From positions 1 to 64,000 of the forward strand of contig NZ_FOKZ01000023.1 in assembly GCF_900112285.1 (NCBI RefSeq): DNA of 64,000 nt. The letters are read 5' to 3'. The DNA is from Polaromonas sp. OV174 (lineage in GTDB: Bacteria > Pseudomonadota > Gammaproteobacteria > Burkholderiales > Burkholderiaceae_C). Within the stretch, counting starts at the first letter, position 1. Each line of letters opens with the position of its first letter. Below, piece by piece: positions 32,920 through 40,657 of this stretch. The notes beneath the pieces were generated by a model, which was not told the origin of the DNA, did no database searches, and worked only from the letters and a program-made list of their open reading frames with translations. Position numbers and translations under genes: made by a program.

Positions 32920-34377
32920 TCAGACACCCCAGCGCGGGATGTGGTGGCTGCCCATCGACACCGCAATATTCTTCGGTTCAAGGAATACCTCGTAGCTCCA
33001 GGTGCCGCCCTCGCGTCCAGTCCCGCTGCCCTTGGTTCCGCCAAAGGGCTGGCGCAGGTCGCGCACGTTCTGGCTGTTGACGAAGCACATGCCGGCCTCA
33101 ATGCCCGCCGCCACACGGTGCGCCTTGCCAATGTTTTCGGTCCAGACGTAGCTCGACAGGCCGTACTGGATGTCGTTGGACAGGCGGATTGCTTCGGCTT
33201 CGTCTTCAAACGGGATCAGGCAGGCCACCGGGCCGAAAATTTCTTCCTGCGCAATCCGCATGCGGTTATCCACGTCGGCAAAGACGGTAGGCAGAACGAA
33301 GTTGCCCTTTTGCAGATGGGCCGGCAGGTCCGGCGCGGCCAGTCCGCCACACAGCAGCGTCGCGCCCTCCTTGGGGCCGAGTTCGATATAGCTGCGTACC
33401 TTGGCCAGGTGGGCCTGGCTGATCATCGGGCCGACGATGGTCTTTTCGTCGAGCGGGTCGCCGACCACAATGCGTCGGGCGCGCGCGGCAAACTTCTGCG
33501 CAAAGTCCGCATAAATGGATTTCTGCACCAGGATGCGCGAGCCGGCGGTGCAGCGCTCGCCGTTGTTGGAGAAGATCATGAAAATGGCGGCGTCGAGTGC
33601 GCGATCCTGGTCGGCATCGGCAAAGACCACGAACGGGCTCTTGCCACCGAGCTCCATGCTGAACTTCTTCAGGCCGGCCGCCTGCACGATGCGGTTACCC
33701 GTCGCCGTGGAGCCGGTGAACGAAATGGCGCGCACGTCGGGGTGGGTGCACAGGGGTTCGCCCGCTTCGTTGCCGTAGCCATGCACCACATTCAAAACGC
33801 CGGCCGGAATACCGGCTTCGAGCGCTAGTTCGCCCAGGCGCGCTGCCGTCATGGGGGACAACTCACTCATCTTGAGCACGGCGGTGTTGCCGAAAGCGAG
33901 CGCAGGGGCCACCTTCCAGGTCGCCGTCATGAAGGGCACGTTCCAGGGCGAGACCAGGGCACAGACGCCCACCGGGTGGAACAGCGTGTAGTTCAGGTGC
34001 GTAGGCGTCGGGTAGGTGTGGCCATCAACGCGGGTGCACATCTCGGCGAAATAGTAGAAGTTGTCGGCGGCGCGCGGGATCAGTGCCTTGCCGGTCTGGC
34101 CTATGACCTGGCCGGTGTCCTTGGTTTCGGTCTGTGCCAGCTCGGGCACCTCTTTGGCGATCAGGTCGCCGAGCTTGCGAAGCAGCTTGGCGCGCTCGGT
34201 GGATGGCAGGCCGGCCCAGGCCGGGAAAGCGTCCTTGGCCGCAGCGACTGCCGCGTTGACTTCGGCTGTACCGCCACTGGCCACCTCGGCCAGCACTTCC
34301 TGGGTCGCTGGGTTGACAGTCTCGAAATAGTCCGTGCTTTCGACGGATTTTCCGCCAATCAGATGGTTAATGCGCAT
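32920..34377 (-). CDS. hpaE: 5-carboxymethyl-2-hydroxymuconate semialdehyde dehydrogenase HpaE
   Basis: This 485-residue NAD+ aldehyde dehydrogenase oxidises the ring-cleavage semialdehyde. Catalytic Glu is in SMELGGKSPFVVFADAD and catalytic Cys in FSNNGERCTAGSRILV; the start MRINHLIGGKSVESTDYFET and the end FLEPKNIAVSMGSHHIPRWG match HpaE. It follows hpaG2 after a 33-base gap. Confidence 0.95.
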   Translation of the reverse strand: MRINHLIGGKSVESTDYFETVNPATQEVLAEVASGGTAEVNAAVAAAKDAFPAWAGLPSTERAKLLRKLGDLIAKEVPELAQTETKDTGQVIGQTGKALIPRAADNFYYFAEMCTRVDGHTYPTPTHLNYTLFHPVGVCALVSPWNVPFMTATWKVAPALAFGNTAVLKMSELSPMTAARLGELALEAGIPAGVLNVVHGYGNEAGEPLCTHPDVRAISFTGSTATGNRIVQAAGLKKFSMELGGKSPFVVFADADQDRALDAAIFMIFSNNGERCTAGSRILVQKSIYADFAQKFAARARRIVVGDPLDEKTIVGPMISQAHLAKVRSYIELGPKEGATLLCGGLAAPDLPAHLQKGNFVLPTVFADVDNRMRIAQEEIFGPVACLIPFEDEAEAIRLSNDIQYGLSSYVWTENIGKAHRVAAGIEAGMCFVNSQNVRDLRQPFGGTKGSGTGREGGTWSYEVFLEPKNIAVSMGSHHIPRWGV

Positions 34378-34410
34378 GAAATGGGTCTCCAGAAATAGAG
34401 GGTTGTGTGT

Positions 34411-35178
34411 TCAGCGGCCAAAGGCCTCGTCGCCGACGATGGTGTTGACGAGCCGGCCGATGCCGTCGATCTCGGTCACGACTTCGTCGCCCACGTTGAC
34501 GTTCACCACGCCTTCCGGCGTGCCAGTCAGGATGACATCGCCCGCGCGCAGCGTCATGAAGCTGCTCAGGTACTCGATCAGCTCCGGGATGTCGTTGACC
34601 ATGTTGCCGGTGTGACCCTGCTGCGTCACCTGGCCATTGACCAGGGTGCGCAGCTTCAGGTCGTGCGGGTTCGGCACATCTTCGGCATCGACGAACCAGG
34701 GACCGAGCACGGTGCAGGTGTCGCGGTTTTTCACGCGCAGGTTCGGCCGATACCAGTTCTCCAGGTAGTCGCGAACCGCATAGTCGTTGCACACCGTGTA
34801 GCCGGCCACATGCTGCAGGGCGTCGGCTTTTTTCACCTGGTGGGCCGTCCGGCCAATGACCACGGCCAACTCGCATTCGTAGTGCATGAAGGTCGCGTCG
34901 GCCGGGCGGCGGGTCTGGCCGTTGTGGCCGATCAAGGCCCCCGGCCCCTTGAGGAACACCAGTGGTTCGTCCTTCGCGGTGATGGTCAACTCCCCGGACA
35001 GCTCCTTCAGGTGGTCGGCATAGTTCAGGCCGAGCGCGATGATGGTGCCGACTTCGAACGGCGGCAGCCAGACGACGGCGTCTTGCGCCAGCACACGGCC
35101 GTCCGCGAGGCGGATCTGTTCGCCATGAGGCGTCGCCTCGTGAATGGCGCCTGCGTAGGCAACTCTGGCCTTTTTCAT
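34411..35178 (-). CDS. hpaG2: HpaG2: isomerase/decarboxylase subunit, C-terminal half type
   Basis: This 255-residue fumarylacetoacetate-hydrolase-fold enzyme takes part in the isomerisation and decarboxylation of the 5-oxopent-3-ene-tricarboxylate intermediate. It has IIALGLNYADHLKELSGEL, FMHYECELAVVIGR with the metal Glu pair, and VILTGTPEGVVNVNVGDEV. In E. coli the two HpaG halves are fused; here they are separate genes whose ends overlap by ATGA, so they are probably made together. Confidence 0.93.
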   Translation of the reverse strand: MKKARVAYAGAIHEATPHGEQIRLADGRVLAQDAVVWLPPFEVGTIIALGLNYADHLKELSGELTITAKDEPLVFLKGPGALIGHNGQTRRPADATFMHYECELAVVIGRTAHQVKKADALQHVAGYTVCNDYAVRDYLENWYRPNLRVKNRDTCTVLGPWFVDAEDVPNPHDLKLRTLVNGQVTQQGHTGNMVNDIPELIEYLSSFMTLRAGDVILTGTPEGVVNVNVGDEVVTEIDGIGRLVNTIVGDEAFGR

Positions 35179-35882
35179 TGCGAAGCTCCTTCGTTCACGA
35201 ATCGGTTATCGAGCTGGCCCACGCCCTCGATCTCAATGCGAACCTGTTGCCCGGCGCGCACGCGCGGGGCGCCGGCGGAGACGCCCAGCATGAGCACATC
35301 GCCGGGTGAGAGGGTCATGAATTCGCTGACGTCGGCCAGCAGGCGGGCCACCGTGCGCCGGCGCTCGCCGGTGGTGGTGCTGTGAACCAAGGCGCCATCC
35401 ATATAGACCCGCACCGCTAAGGTGTCGGGATTGGCAATCTCGCTGCAGGGCACCACCGCGGGTCCGACCGGGCAAAAGCCGTCGCGCGCTTTGAGGCGTA
35501 TCGACGGCCGATAAAACACGTCGTGCGGCACGCTGATGTCGCTCACGATGGTGTAACCGGCCACATAGTCCAACGCCTGCTCTTCAGTCACACGGCAGGC
35601 TGTTCGGCCGATGACGATACCCAGGGAGGCTCCGATCTCCAGCTCGGGCGCGTCCACCGGCACGCTGACGGCATCGCCGTGACCGATCAGCGTATTGCGC
35701 GGCTTGACATAAAGTACCGGCGCCTTGGCTGGGGCCTTGTAGGGCGGCTGCCGGGCGGCTGCGTCCAGCGCGGCGATCGCCGGCTGATGATTAAGCAGGG
35801 TGCCGTACACGACGCCGGACAGCCGGTAGGGCGCGACATCGAATTCCAGATGAGAGGGGGCAGTGTTCATGATTGAGTACAT
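35175..35882 (-). CDS. hpaG1: HpaG1: isomerase/decarboxylase subunit, N-terminal half type
   Basis: This 235-residue fumarylacetoacetate-hydrolase-fold protein corresponds to the N-terminal half of E. coli HpaG. Seen are VLYVKPRNTLIGHGDAVSVP, PELEIGASLGIVIGR (metal Glu), YTIVSDISVPHDVFYRPS and LSPGDVLMLGVSAGAP. An ATG at 35882 starts only about 10 bases after the predicted transcription start and has no ribosome-binding site; the ATG at 35870 (MNTAPS) is an alternative. It is the first gene of the hpa operon. Confidence 0.9.
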   Translation of the reverse strand: MYSIMNTAPSHLEFDVAPYRLSGVVYGTLLNHQPAIAALDAAARQPPYKAPAKAPVLYVKPRNTLIGHGDAVSVPVDAPELEIGASLGIVIGRTACRVTEEQALDYVAGYTIVSDISVPHDVFYRPSIRLKARDGFCPVGPAVVPCSEIANPDTLAVRVYMDGALVHSTTTGERRRTVARLLADVSEFMTLSPGDVLMLGVSAGAPRVRAGQQVRIEIEGVGQLDNRFVNEGASQ

Positions 35883-35927
35883 TGCTAATATGTGAGTAGT
35901 TTATTTGCTAACATGTGAGTAAGTCAA
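35882..35927 (-). promoter_or_regulatory. hpaG1 promoter with two HpaR-type operators
   Basis: Two direct copies of an 18-base imperfect palindrome are present: TTGCTAATATGTGAGTAG (35882-35899) and TTGCTAACATGTGAGTAA (35905-35922), 23 bases apart. On the minus strand a TTGACT -35 box (35922-35927) and TAAACT -10 box (35898-35903) have an 18-base spacer that holds the second copy, while the first copy covers the start region. This is a classic layout for repression by a MarR protein such as HpaR. Direct binding is inferred. Confidence 0.72.
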
Positions 35928-36003
35928 CGGCTCGACAACTTTTTTTCTCCGGGTTTGTACGCAGAAGCTGCGTCTCAACGCGTTTCGAGGATGATTCACG
36001 CTT

Positions 36004-36471
36004 ATGGATTCAAATTCACTGGACCTTGTCCACCGCAACCTGCCACTGCTGTTTTTACAGGCACGTGAGAGCATCTTTGCCCGATTTCGGCCCATCCTCA
36101 ATGCCGCAGGCGTCACGGAGCAGCAATGGCGTGTGATACGCGCCTTGCTCGACCATGGCCCCTTGGAGCCACGCCAGATTGGCGAAATTTGCCGTTTGTC
36201 GAGCCCAAGTCTGGCAGGCATGCTGGCGCGCATGGCCGACCTTGGTCTGGTGCTGCGCGAGCGCCTGGAGAATGATCAGCGTAGGGTGAAGGTTTCGGTG
36301 ACCGTGAAGGGGCAGGCCTTGGCTGCGAAGTTGGCGCCCACGATTGAGGCGACTTACCGCGAGCTCGAGAAGCAGATTGGCGCCGAATTCATCGAACGCC
36401 TTTACACCACATTGGATGAGGTGATCGCCAAGCTAGGCGCATCCTCCAGCGACGAGGACACAGGCTGGTAG
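36004..36471 (+). CDS. hpaR: MarR family regulator HpaR
   Basis: The 155-residue winged-helix protein is the homoprotocatechuate operon repressor type: NLPLLFLQARESIFARFRPI, TEQQWRVIRALLDHGPLEPR, SSPSLAGMLARMADLGLVLR and ENDQRRVKVSVTVKGQ form the HTH and beta wing. It is divergent from hpaG1, and the two 18-base palindromes lie between them. In E. coli, HpaR releases DNA when it binds pathway substrates. Confidence 0.93.
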   Translation: MDSNSLDLVHRNLPLLFLQARESIFARFRPILNAAGVTEQQWRVIRALLDHGPLEPRQIGEICRLSSPSLAGMLARMADLGLVLRERLENDQRRVKVSVTVKGQALAAKLAPTIEATYRELEKQIGAEFIERLYTTLDEVIAKLGASSSDEDTGW

Positions 36472-36766
36472 CCACCGGGCAGGCGCTGCTGTGTACGTCT
36501 AAAACGACTTCCGGTGGGACTGGCAGCACGCTTGGTCAGTGTGGGACTGCAGCCCTCTTTCCGCCGAGATATTGCTCATTCGCGGCGTGTGCGTCATGAA
36601 CGACCTTTGACAGGAAATCAATTGGATTGCCGGTAAGCCGACACTGTCGATTCCCATTTAACTCTATACCGATGATCCATATAGATCAATAACTTAGCGG
36701 CCCCTTACTCAGCCAGCTCTGAATTGCTGTTTCACCTAACTCTGAATTTTTCGGTATTTCGTTCAT
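36472..36766. other. Intergenic region with degenerate repeats
   Basis: There is no credible gene. Near the right end, three degenerate copies of an AACTCTGAATTTTTC-like motif occur at 36715, 36738 and 36769, in the same orientation with unequal spacing. This may be the worn end of an insertion element. Confidence 0.4.
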
Positions 36767-37177
36767 TTAACTTTGAATTTTCCTGGGATGAAGATCGCCC
36801 CAAGTGCCAAGTGCCAAGTGCCAAGTGCCAAGTGCCAAGTGCCAAGTGCCAAGTGCCAAGTGCATGATGCCGAAGCTCACCGGCACATTGATCTTGACCA
36901 GCCCGCTGGCTTGCGCAGAACTGGCCGTGATCTCGGATTCGGCCTCTTCCAATTCGCTCAGCAGCGCTTTGCACCGGACGTGGAAGGCACGCCCTTCTTC
37001 GGTGAGTGAGAGTTTGCGTGTGGTCCGGTGCAAGAGGCGCACGCCCAGCGGCTCTTCCAGGTCCGCTACATAGCGGGACACCGCGGCCTTGGAGATGTCC
37101 AGCGCCTGCGCCGCCCGCACAAAGCTGCCGGCATCCACCACCGCGGCAAAGGTTTGCATTTCCAGAAACTTATCCAT
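36767..37177 (-). pseudogene. LysR family regulator truncated in a tandem repeat
   Basis: The N-terminal half is a normal LysR winged-helix: MDKFLEMQTFAAVVDAGSF, AAQALDISKAAVSRYVADLE, LGVRLLHRTTRKLSLTEEGR. The sequence continues to VKINVPVSFGIMHLA, where an effector domain should begin, then runs into LALGTWH repeats from a heptanucleotide array and stops after about 10 residues. The 200-residue effector domain is missing, and no continuation was found in the other frames downstream. It is divergent from the reductase gene it may once have controlled. Confidence 0.8.
36801..36863. repeat. Heptanucleotide tandem repeat, (CAAGTGC) x 9
   Basis: Nine perfect units in 63 bases with no interruption. 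Because the unit is 7 bases, gain or loss of one unit shifts the reading frame of the LysR gene. The array begins where the LysR effector domain should start. Confidence 0.95.
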
Positions 37178-37316
37178 TTGTCTCATTTTTAGGAACGATT
37201 AATTCCATTAAGTCATATTTATCTTTAATTAAGAAACAAATAAAGTTCAACCCATGCCTTGAGCGCAAGCAGTCGATTGCCGGGAAGGCCACCTTAAATC
37301 TTTGAAAGGACATCGT

Positions 37317-37949
37317 ATGAAAGTTCTCGTTATTGGTGCCGGCAACATGGGCTCCGGCTTTGTCAAACAACTCTCTGCCGCTGGCCACATCGTGAGCGTT
37401 ACCGCTCGTGATGCCACCAAAGCTGCTTCCACAGCCTCTCCGTACGCCAACGCCAAGGCAGTCCCTGCCGCCGGTGCTGCCGAAGGCCAGGATGTGGTGA
37501 TTCTGGCCACGGGCTACGGCGATGCCGTCTCAGCGCTGCAATCCGTTGGCAACCTGCAAAGCAAAGTGGTGGTGGACATCACCAACCCGCTGACCGCCGA
37601 CTACATGGGCTTGACCCTGGGTCACAGCACTTCGGCCTCGGAAGAAATTGCCAAGGCTGTTCCCGGTGCGCAAGTGGTCAAGGCCTTCAACACTGTGCTC
37701 GCGCAGGTGCTGGGTCAGGGCGCTGTATTGGCCGACGGCAGCAAGGTCACCGTGTTCGTTGCCGGTGACAACGAAGCCGCCAAGACGACCGTGAAAGCAC
37801 TGGCCGAGAGCCTGGGCTTTGCTACAGCCGATGCCGGTGGTCTGAAGAACGCGCGCTACCTGGAACCCGTGGCCGGACTGAACATCTACTTCGCCTATGG
37901 CGCAGGACGTGGCACCGCCATCGCTCCGGCATGGCAGGGTTTTCAGTGA
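37317..37949 (+). CDS. F420-reductase-like NAD(P)-binding oxidoreductase
   Basis: This 210-residue Rossmann protein has MKVLVIGAGNMGSGFVKQLS (GxGxxG), VVILATGYGDAVSALQSV and VVVDITNPLTADYMGLTLGH, as in the NADPH-dependent F420 reductase superfamily. Betaproteobacteria do not make F420, so another coenzyme or substrate is likely. Start at 37317 follows GAAAGGA. It is divergent from the truncated LysR gene and overlaps the next gene. Confidence 0.83.
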   Translation: MKVLVIGAGNMGSGFVKQLSAAGHIVSVTARDATKAASTASPYANAKAVPAAGAAEGQDVVILATGYGDAVSALQSVGNLQSKVVVDITNPLTADYMGLTLGHSTSASEEIAKAVPGAQVVKAFNTVLAQVLGQGAVLADGSKVTVFVAGDNEAAKTTVKALAESLGFATADAGGLKNARYLEPVAGLNIYFAYGAGRGTAIAPAWQGFQ

Positions 37950-38470
37950 GCCCTGATGCACTGCAACACGATCCAGTCAGATCAACAATGACTGTCGTCG
38001 ATGTCACCGTGCTGGAAATGCGCGGCAACACCAGCCTGGTGCAACGTGTGGCTGGTGCGCAAACGCTGCTCCTCAGGGAATTCCCACTGGGCGTCGACTC
38101 GCTGGTGCGGCAAAGCTTCAGGCATGAACTGCCGCGGCCCATCGAACTCGAACATGCTATTGAACTGACGGAAGAAGCGGTGATGCCGCTGGCGGCCCAG
38201 TTTGCAGGCAGCTCCGGGCTCATCCTGCAAGGCCTGGGCGCATCCCTGATCGCCCACAGCCTGAAGACCGGTGGCATCGCGCAGACTGCGCTCACCCTGG
38301 ATGAGGTGGAGGCGCTGTTCAACCGATTGGTGTCGGTCAGCCAAGGCCGACCGGCAAGCCAGGAAACCCTGCCGACGGATGCCCGCTTCTTCGCTGCCAT
38401 GTTGATGCTGCGGGAATTTATGCACCACCTGAGCTTTGCGCAAGTCACGCTTGAACCGGTGAAGGAGTAG
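37946..38470 (+). CDS. Hypothetical protein
   Basis: I do not recognise this 174-residue protein. It has no signal peptide or membrane helices. A beta-rich N-terminus (VTVLEMRGNTSLVQRVAGAQ, then TLLLREFPLGVDSLVRQSF) leads to a helical C-terminal part (ARFFAAMLMLREFMHHLSFA). A GTG start at 37946 is preferred because its GTGA overlaps the stop of the reductase gene; the first ATG is at 37988. It probably forms an operon with the reductase. Confidence 0.65.
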   Translation: MSPDALQHDPVRSTMTVVDVTVLEMRGNTSLVQRVAGAQTLLLREFPLGVDSLVRQSFRHELPRPIELEHAIELTEEAVMPLAAQFAGSSGLILQGLGASLIAHSLKTGGIAQTALTLDEVEALFNRLVSVSQGRPASQETLPTDARFFAAMLMLREFMHHLSFAQVTLEPVKE

Positions 38471-38475
38471 TCATC

Positions 38476-38704
38476 TTGGAACTCGGTATTTACACCTTCG
38501 GCGACCTGAGTGCCGGTGCACGCGGTCCGCAGGCAACCCAGCAGCGCCTCAAGGAAATTGTGGCTGCCGCTAGGCTGACCGATGAAGCGGTGCGAGACCT
38601 ACCTCGGTCATAGACATCTATGTGCGGTCGCGGGAGATGCCGTCAAGCGCGAGCAGATGGCGGTTTTCTTCGCGAACCTGCTACCTGGTCTCATGAGCAT
38701 GTAG
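38476..38704 (+). pseudogene. Truncated LLM-class flavin oxidoreductase fragment
   Basis: A TTG-started frame gives LELGIYTFGDLSAGARGPQA and QQRLKEIVAAARLTDEA, then ends at a TAG after 46 codons. LLM-class (luciferase-like) flavin oxidoreductases start with MELGIYTFGDR..., so this is the first 40 residues of one. The DNA after the stop continues with a short frame ending ...MAVFFANLLPGLMSM at 38704, which may be another fragment. No barrel core is left. Confidence 0.6.
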
Positions 38705-38765
38705 CTCCTCTTGGCGGAGACCGCTGCATGGGGCATACTGAATATCCAAAGTCTGGAGGTTCTCC

Positions 38766-40031
38766 ATGAACTCGCTCGTCCAAGCGCTGCCGGGCCGCAG
38801 CGACACCCTGTTGGCGGAACTTGAAACCATCTACAAGGACCTTCACCAGCACCCGGAGCTGTCGATGCAGGAGGTCCGAACCGCCAAGGTCGCGGCAGAC
38901 TACATTGAGGCGTTAGGTTTCGAAGTTACACGTGAGGTGGGTATCACAGGTGTCGTTGGGGTACTCCGCAATGGCGAGGGCCCCACGGTGATGCTCCGCG
39001 CAGATATGGACGCGCTGCCTATGGCCGAAAACACCGGCTTACCTTATGCCAGCACGGTCAAATCCAAAGATGAAGATGGCGTCGAAGTCGACGTTGCTCA
39101 TTCTTGCGGGCATGACATGCATGTGACATGGCTGATGGGTGCTTCTCGCGTTCTTGCCGAGCACCGTGACGCCTGGAAAGGCACGGCCATGGTGGTCTTT
39201 CAACCGGGCGAAGAGATTGGGCGCGGTGCCAGCAGCATGGTTGACGACTGGGACGCTGAACGCTTTCCCAAGCCAGACATTATTTTGGGCCAGCACGTCA
39301 TGGTGGGGTCTAGCGGCACGGTCGGCTACCGCCCGGGGGTTATTTTGTCAGCAGGAGACAGCCTGAAGATCAGGCTGTTCGGGCGCGGCTCGCACGGTTC
39401 ACAGCCGCAAACTTCCATTGACCCGGTTATCATGGCCGCTTCCACGACGCTGCGCCTGCAGACCATCGTCTCGCGTGAAATTTCGCCGATGGATAACGCC
39501 GTGCTTACCATTGGTTCGCTGCAAGCGGGTACCAAAGAAAACATCATCCCCGACGAAGCCACCCTCAAGCTGAATGTGCGCACCTTCGACGAGGACGTGC
39601 GCGAGTACATGCTGGCATCCATCAAGCGAATCTGCTGCGCAGAGAGCGATGCGTCCAATGCCGAGCGACCACCGGAGTTCACCACGCTCAGCCAATACCC
39701 GCTGACCGAGAACGATGCCGCTGCCACGCATCAGGTTTCCGATGCCTTCAAGGCCCAGTTTGGCGACAAGGCCTACGAAGCGGCACCCGCCTCGGCCAGT
39801 GAAGACTTCAGCGTCTTCGGCCGGACCTGGAATGTGCCTTACGTCTTTTGGTTCGTCGGAGGGACCGACCCTGGCATATATGCACAAGCCAAGGCGGCCA
39901 AACAAGTCAACAAGATACCAAGCAATCATTCGCCCAAGTTCGCACCGGTGATTCACCCAACGCTGGAAACGGGCCTGCACGCCATGCTGACGGCTACCTC
40001 GGCCTGGCTCGGCCCTTCGCCGCAGGCATGA
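38766..40031 (+). CDS. M20 family amidohydrolase (hippurate hydrolase-like)
   Basis: This 421-residue di-metal amidohydrolase has MLRADMDALPMAENTGLPY, HSCGHDMHVTWLMGASRVL, FQPGEEIGRGASSMVDDW and APASASEDFSVFGRTWNVPY, all typical of the IAA-amino acid/hippurate hydrolase subfamily. It would cleave N-acyl amino acids to the acid and the amino acid. The start follows GGAGG by 6 bases. The stop TGA overlaps the start of the next gene. Confidence 0.92.
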   Translation: MNSLVQALPGRSDTLLAELETIYKDLHQHPELSMQEVRTAKVAADYIEALGFEVTREVGITGVVGVLRNGEGPTVMLRADMDALPMAENTGLPYASTVKSKDEDGVEVDVAHSCGHDMHVTWLMGASRVLAEHRDAWKGTAMVVFQPGEEIGRGASSMVDDWDAERFPKPDIILGQHVMVGSSGTVGYRPGVILSAGDSLKIRLFGRGSHGSQPQTSIDPVIMAASTTLRLQTIVSREISPMDNAVLTIGSLQAGTKENIIPDEATLKLNVRTFDEDVREYMLASIKRICCAESDASNAERPPEFTTLSQYPLTENDAAATHQVSDAFKAQFGDKAYEAAPASASEDFSVFGRTWNVPYVFWFVGGTDPGIYAQAKAAKQVNKIPSNHSPKFAPVIHPTLETGLHAMLTATSAWLGPSPQA

Positions 40032-40657
40032 TGGAACACAACCTCTTTGTATTGGTCGACTTGCTGGGAACCTTCGCGTTTGCAGTCAGCGGTGCTCTCG
40101 CCGCCGAGCAAAGAAGGCTCGACCTGTTTGGCGTCCTGGCCATTAGCTACCTGACAGCTTGTGGCGGCGGATTTGTTCGAGACCTGTGCCTTGGCTCGCT
40201 ACCGCCGGTCGCGATTTCTGATTGGCGCTACCTCGCGACTGCGGCGTTAGCCGCCGGGATGGCCATCTGGGCACGTCCCATCATTGAGCACCTCAAGCAG
40301 CCCATTGTTTTCTTTGACGCGCTTGGGTTGGGCTTCTTCGCCGTCATTGGCGCGCACAAGGCGCTGCTGTTTGGCCACAACGTCGAGGTGGCCATCATTC
40401 TCGGCATGGTGACCGCAGTCGGCGGTGGCGTGGCAAGAGACGTAATGCTCAACCGCGTGCCCATCATCCTGGAGAAAGAAATTTACGCGGTTGCGGCGTT
40501 AGTTGGATCCGCCACCCAAGTGCTTGGACAACTCATGGAGTGGAGCCTCGCTGTCACGCCGTGGTTAGGGGCTTTGGTTTGCGTTGCAATCCGCCTGCTC
40601 TCGCTGCGCTATTCATGGCGCCTTCCAGTGGTCCGGAGGCGTGACGTAGCAGAATAG
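40028..40657 (+). CDS. TRIC-family (UPF0126) cation channel
   Basis: This 209-residue membrane protein has about seven hydrophobic helices and the internal two-repeat structure of UPF0126/TRIC proteins: GTFAFAVSGALAAEQRRLDL in repeat 1 and ALGLGFFAVIGAHKALLFGH in repeat 2, with GGGFVRDLCLG and GGGVARDVMLNR as the paired glycine kinks. It forms a potassium-permeable channel in relatives. It overlaps the amidohydrolase gene, but a functional link is not obvious. Confidence 0.9.
   Translation: MMEHNLFVLVDLLGTFAFAVSGALAAEQRRLDLFGVLAISYLTACGGGFVRDLCLGSLPPVAISDWRYLATAALAAGMAIWARPIIEHLKQPIVFFDALGLGFFAVIGAHKALLFGHNVEVAIILGMVTAVGGGVARDVMLNRVPIILEKEIYAVAALVGSATQVLGQLMEWSLAVTPWLGALVCVAIRLLSLRYSWRLPVVRRRDVAE

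Noticed and set aside
36801-36863. Heptanucleotide array as a working phase-variation switch of LysR
   Set aside because: All three frames after the array end within a few dozen codons, so no repeat number would restore a full-length regulator.
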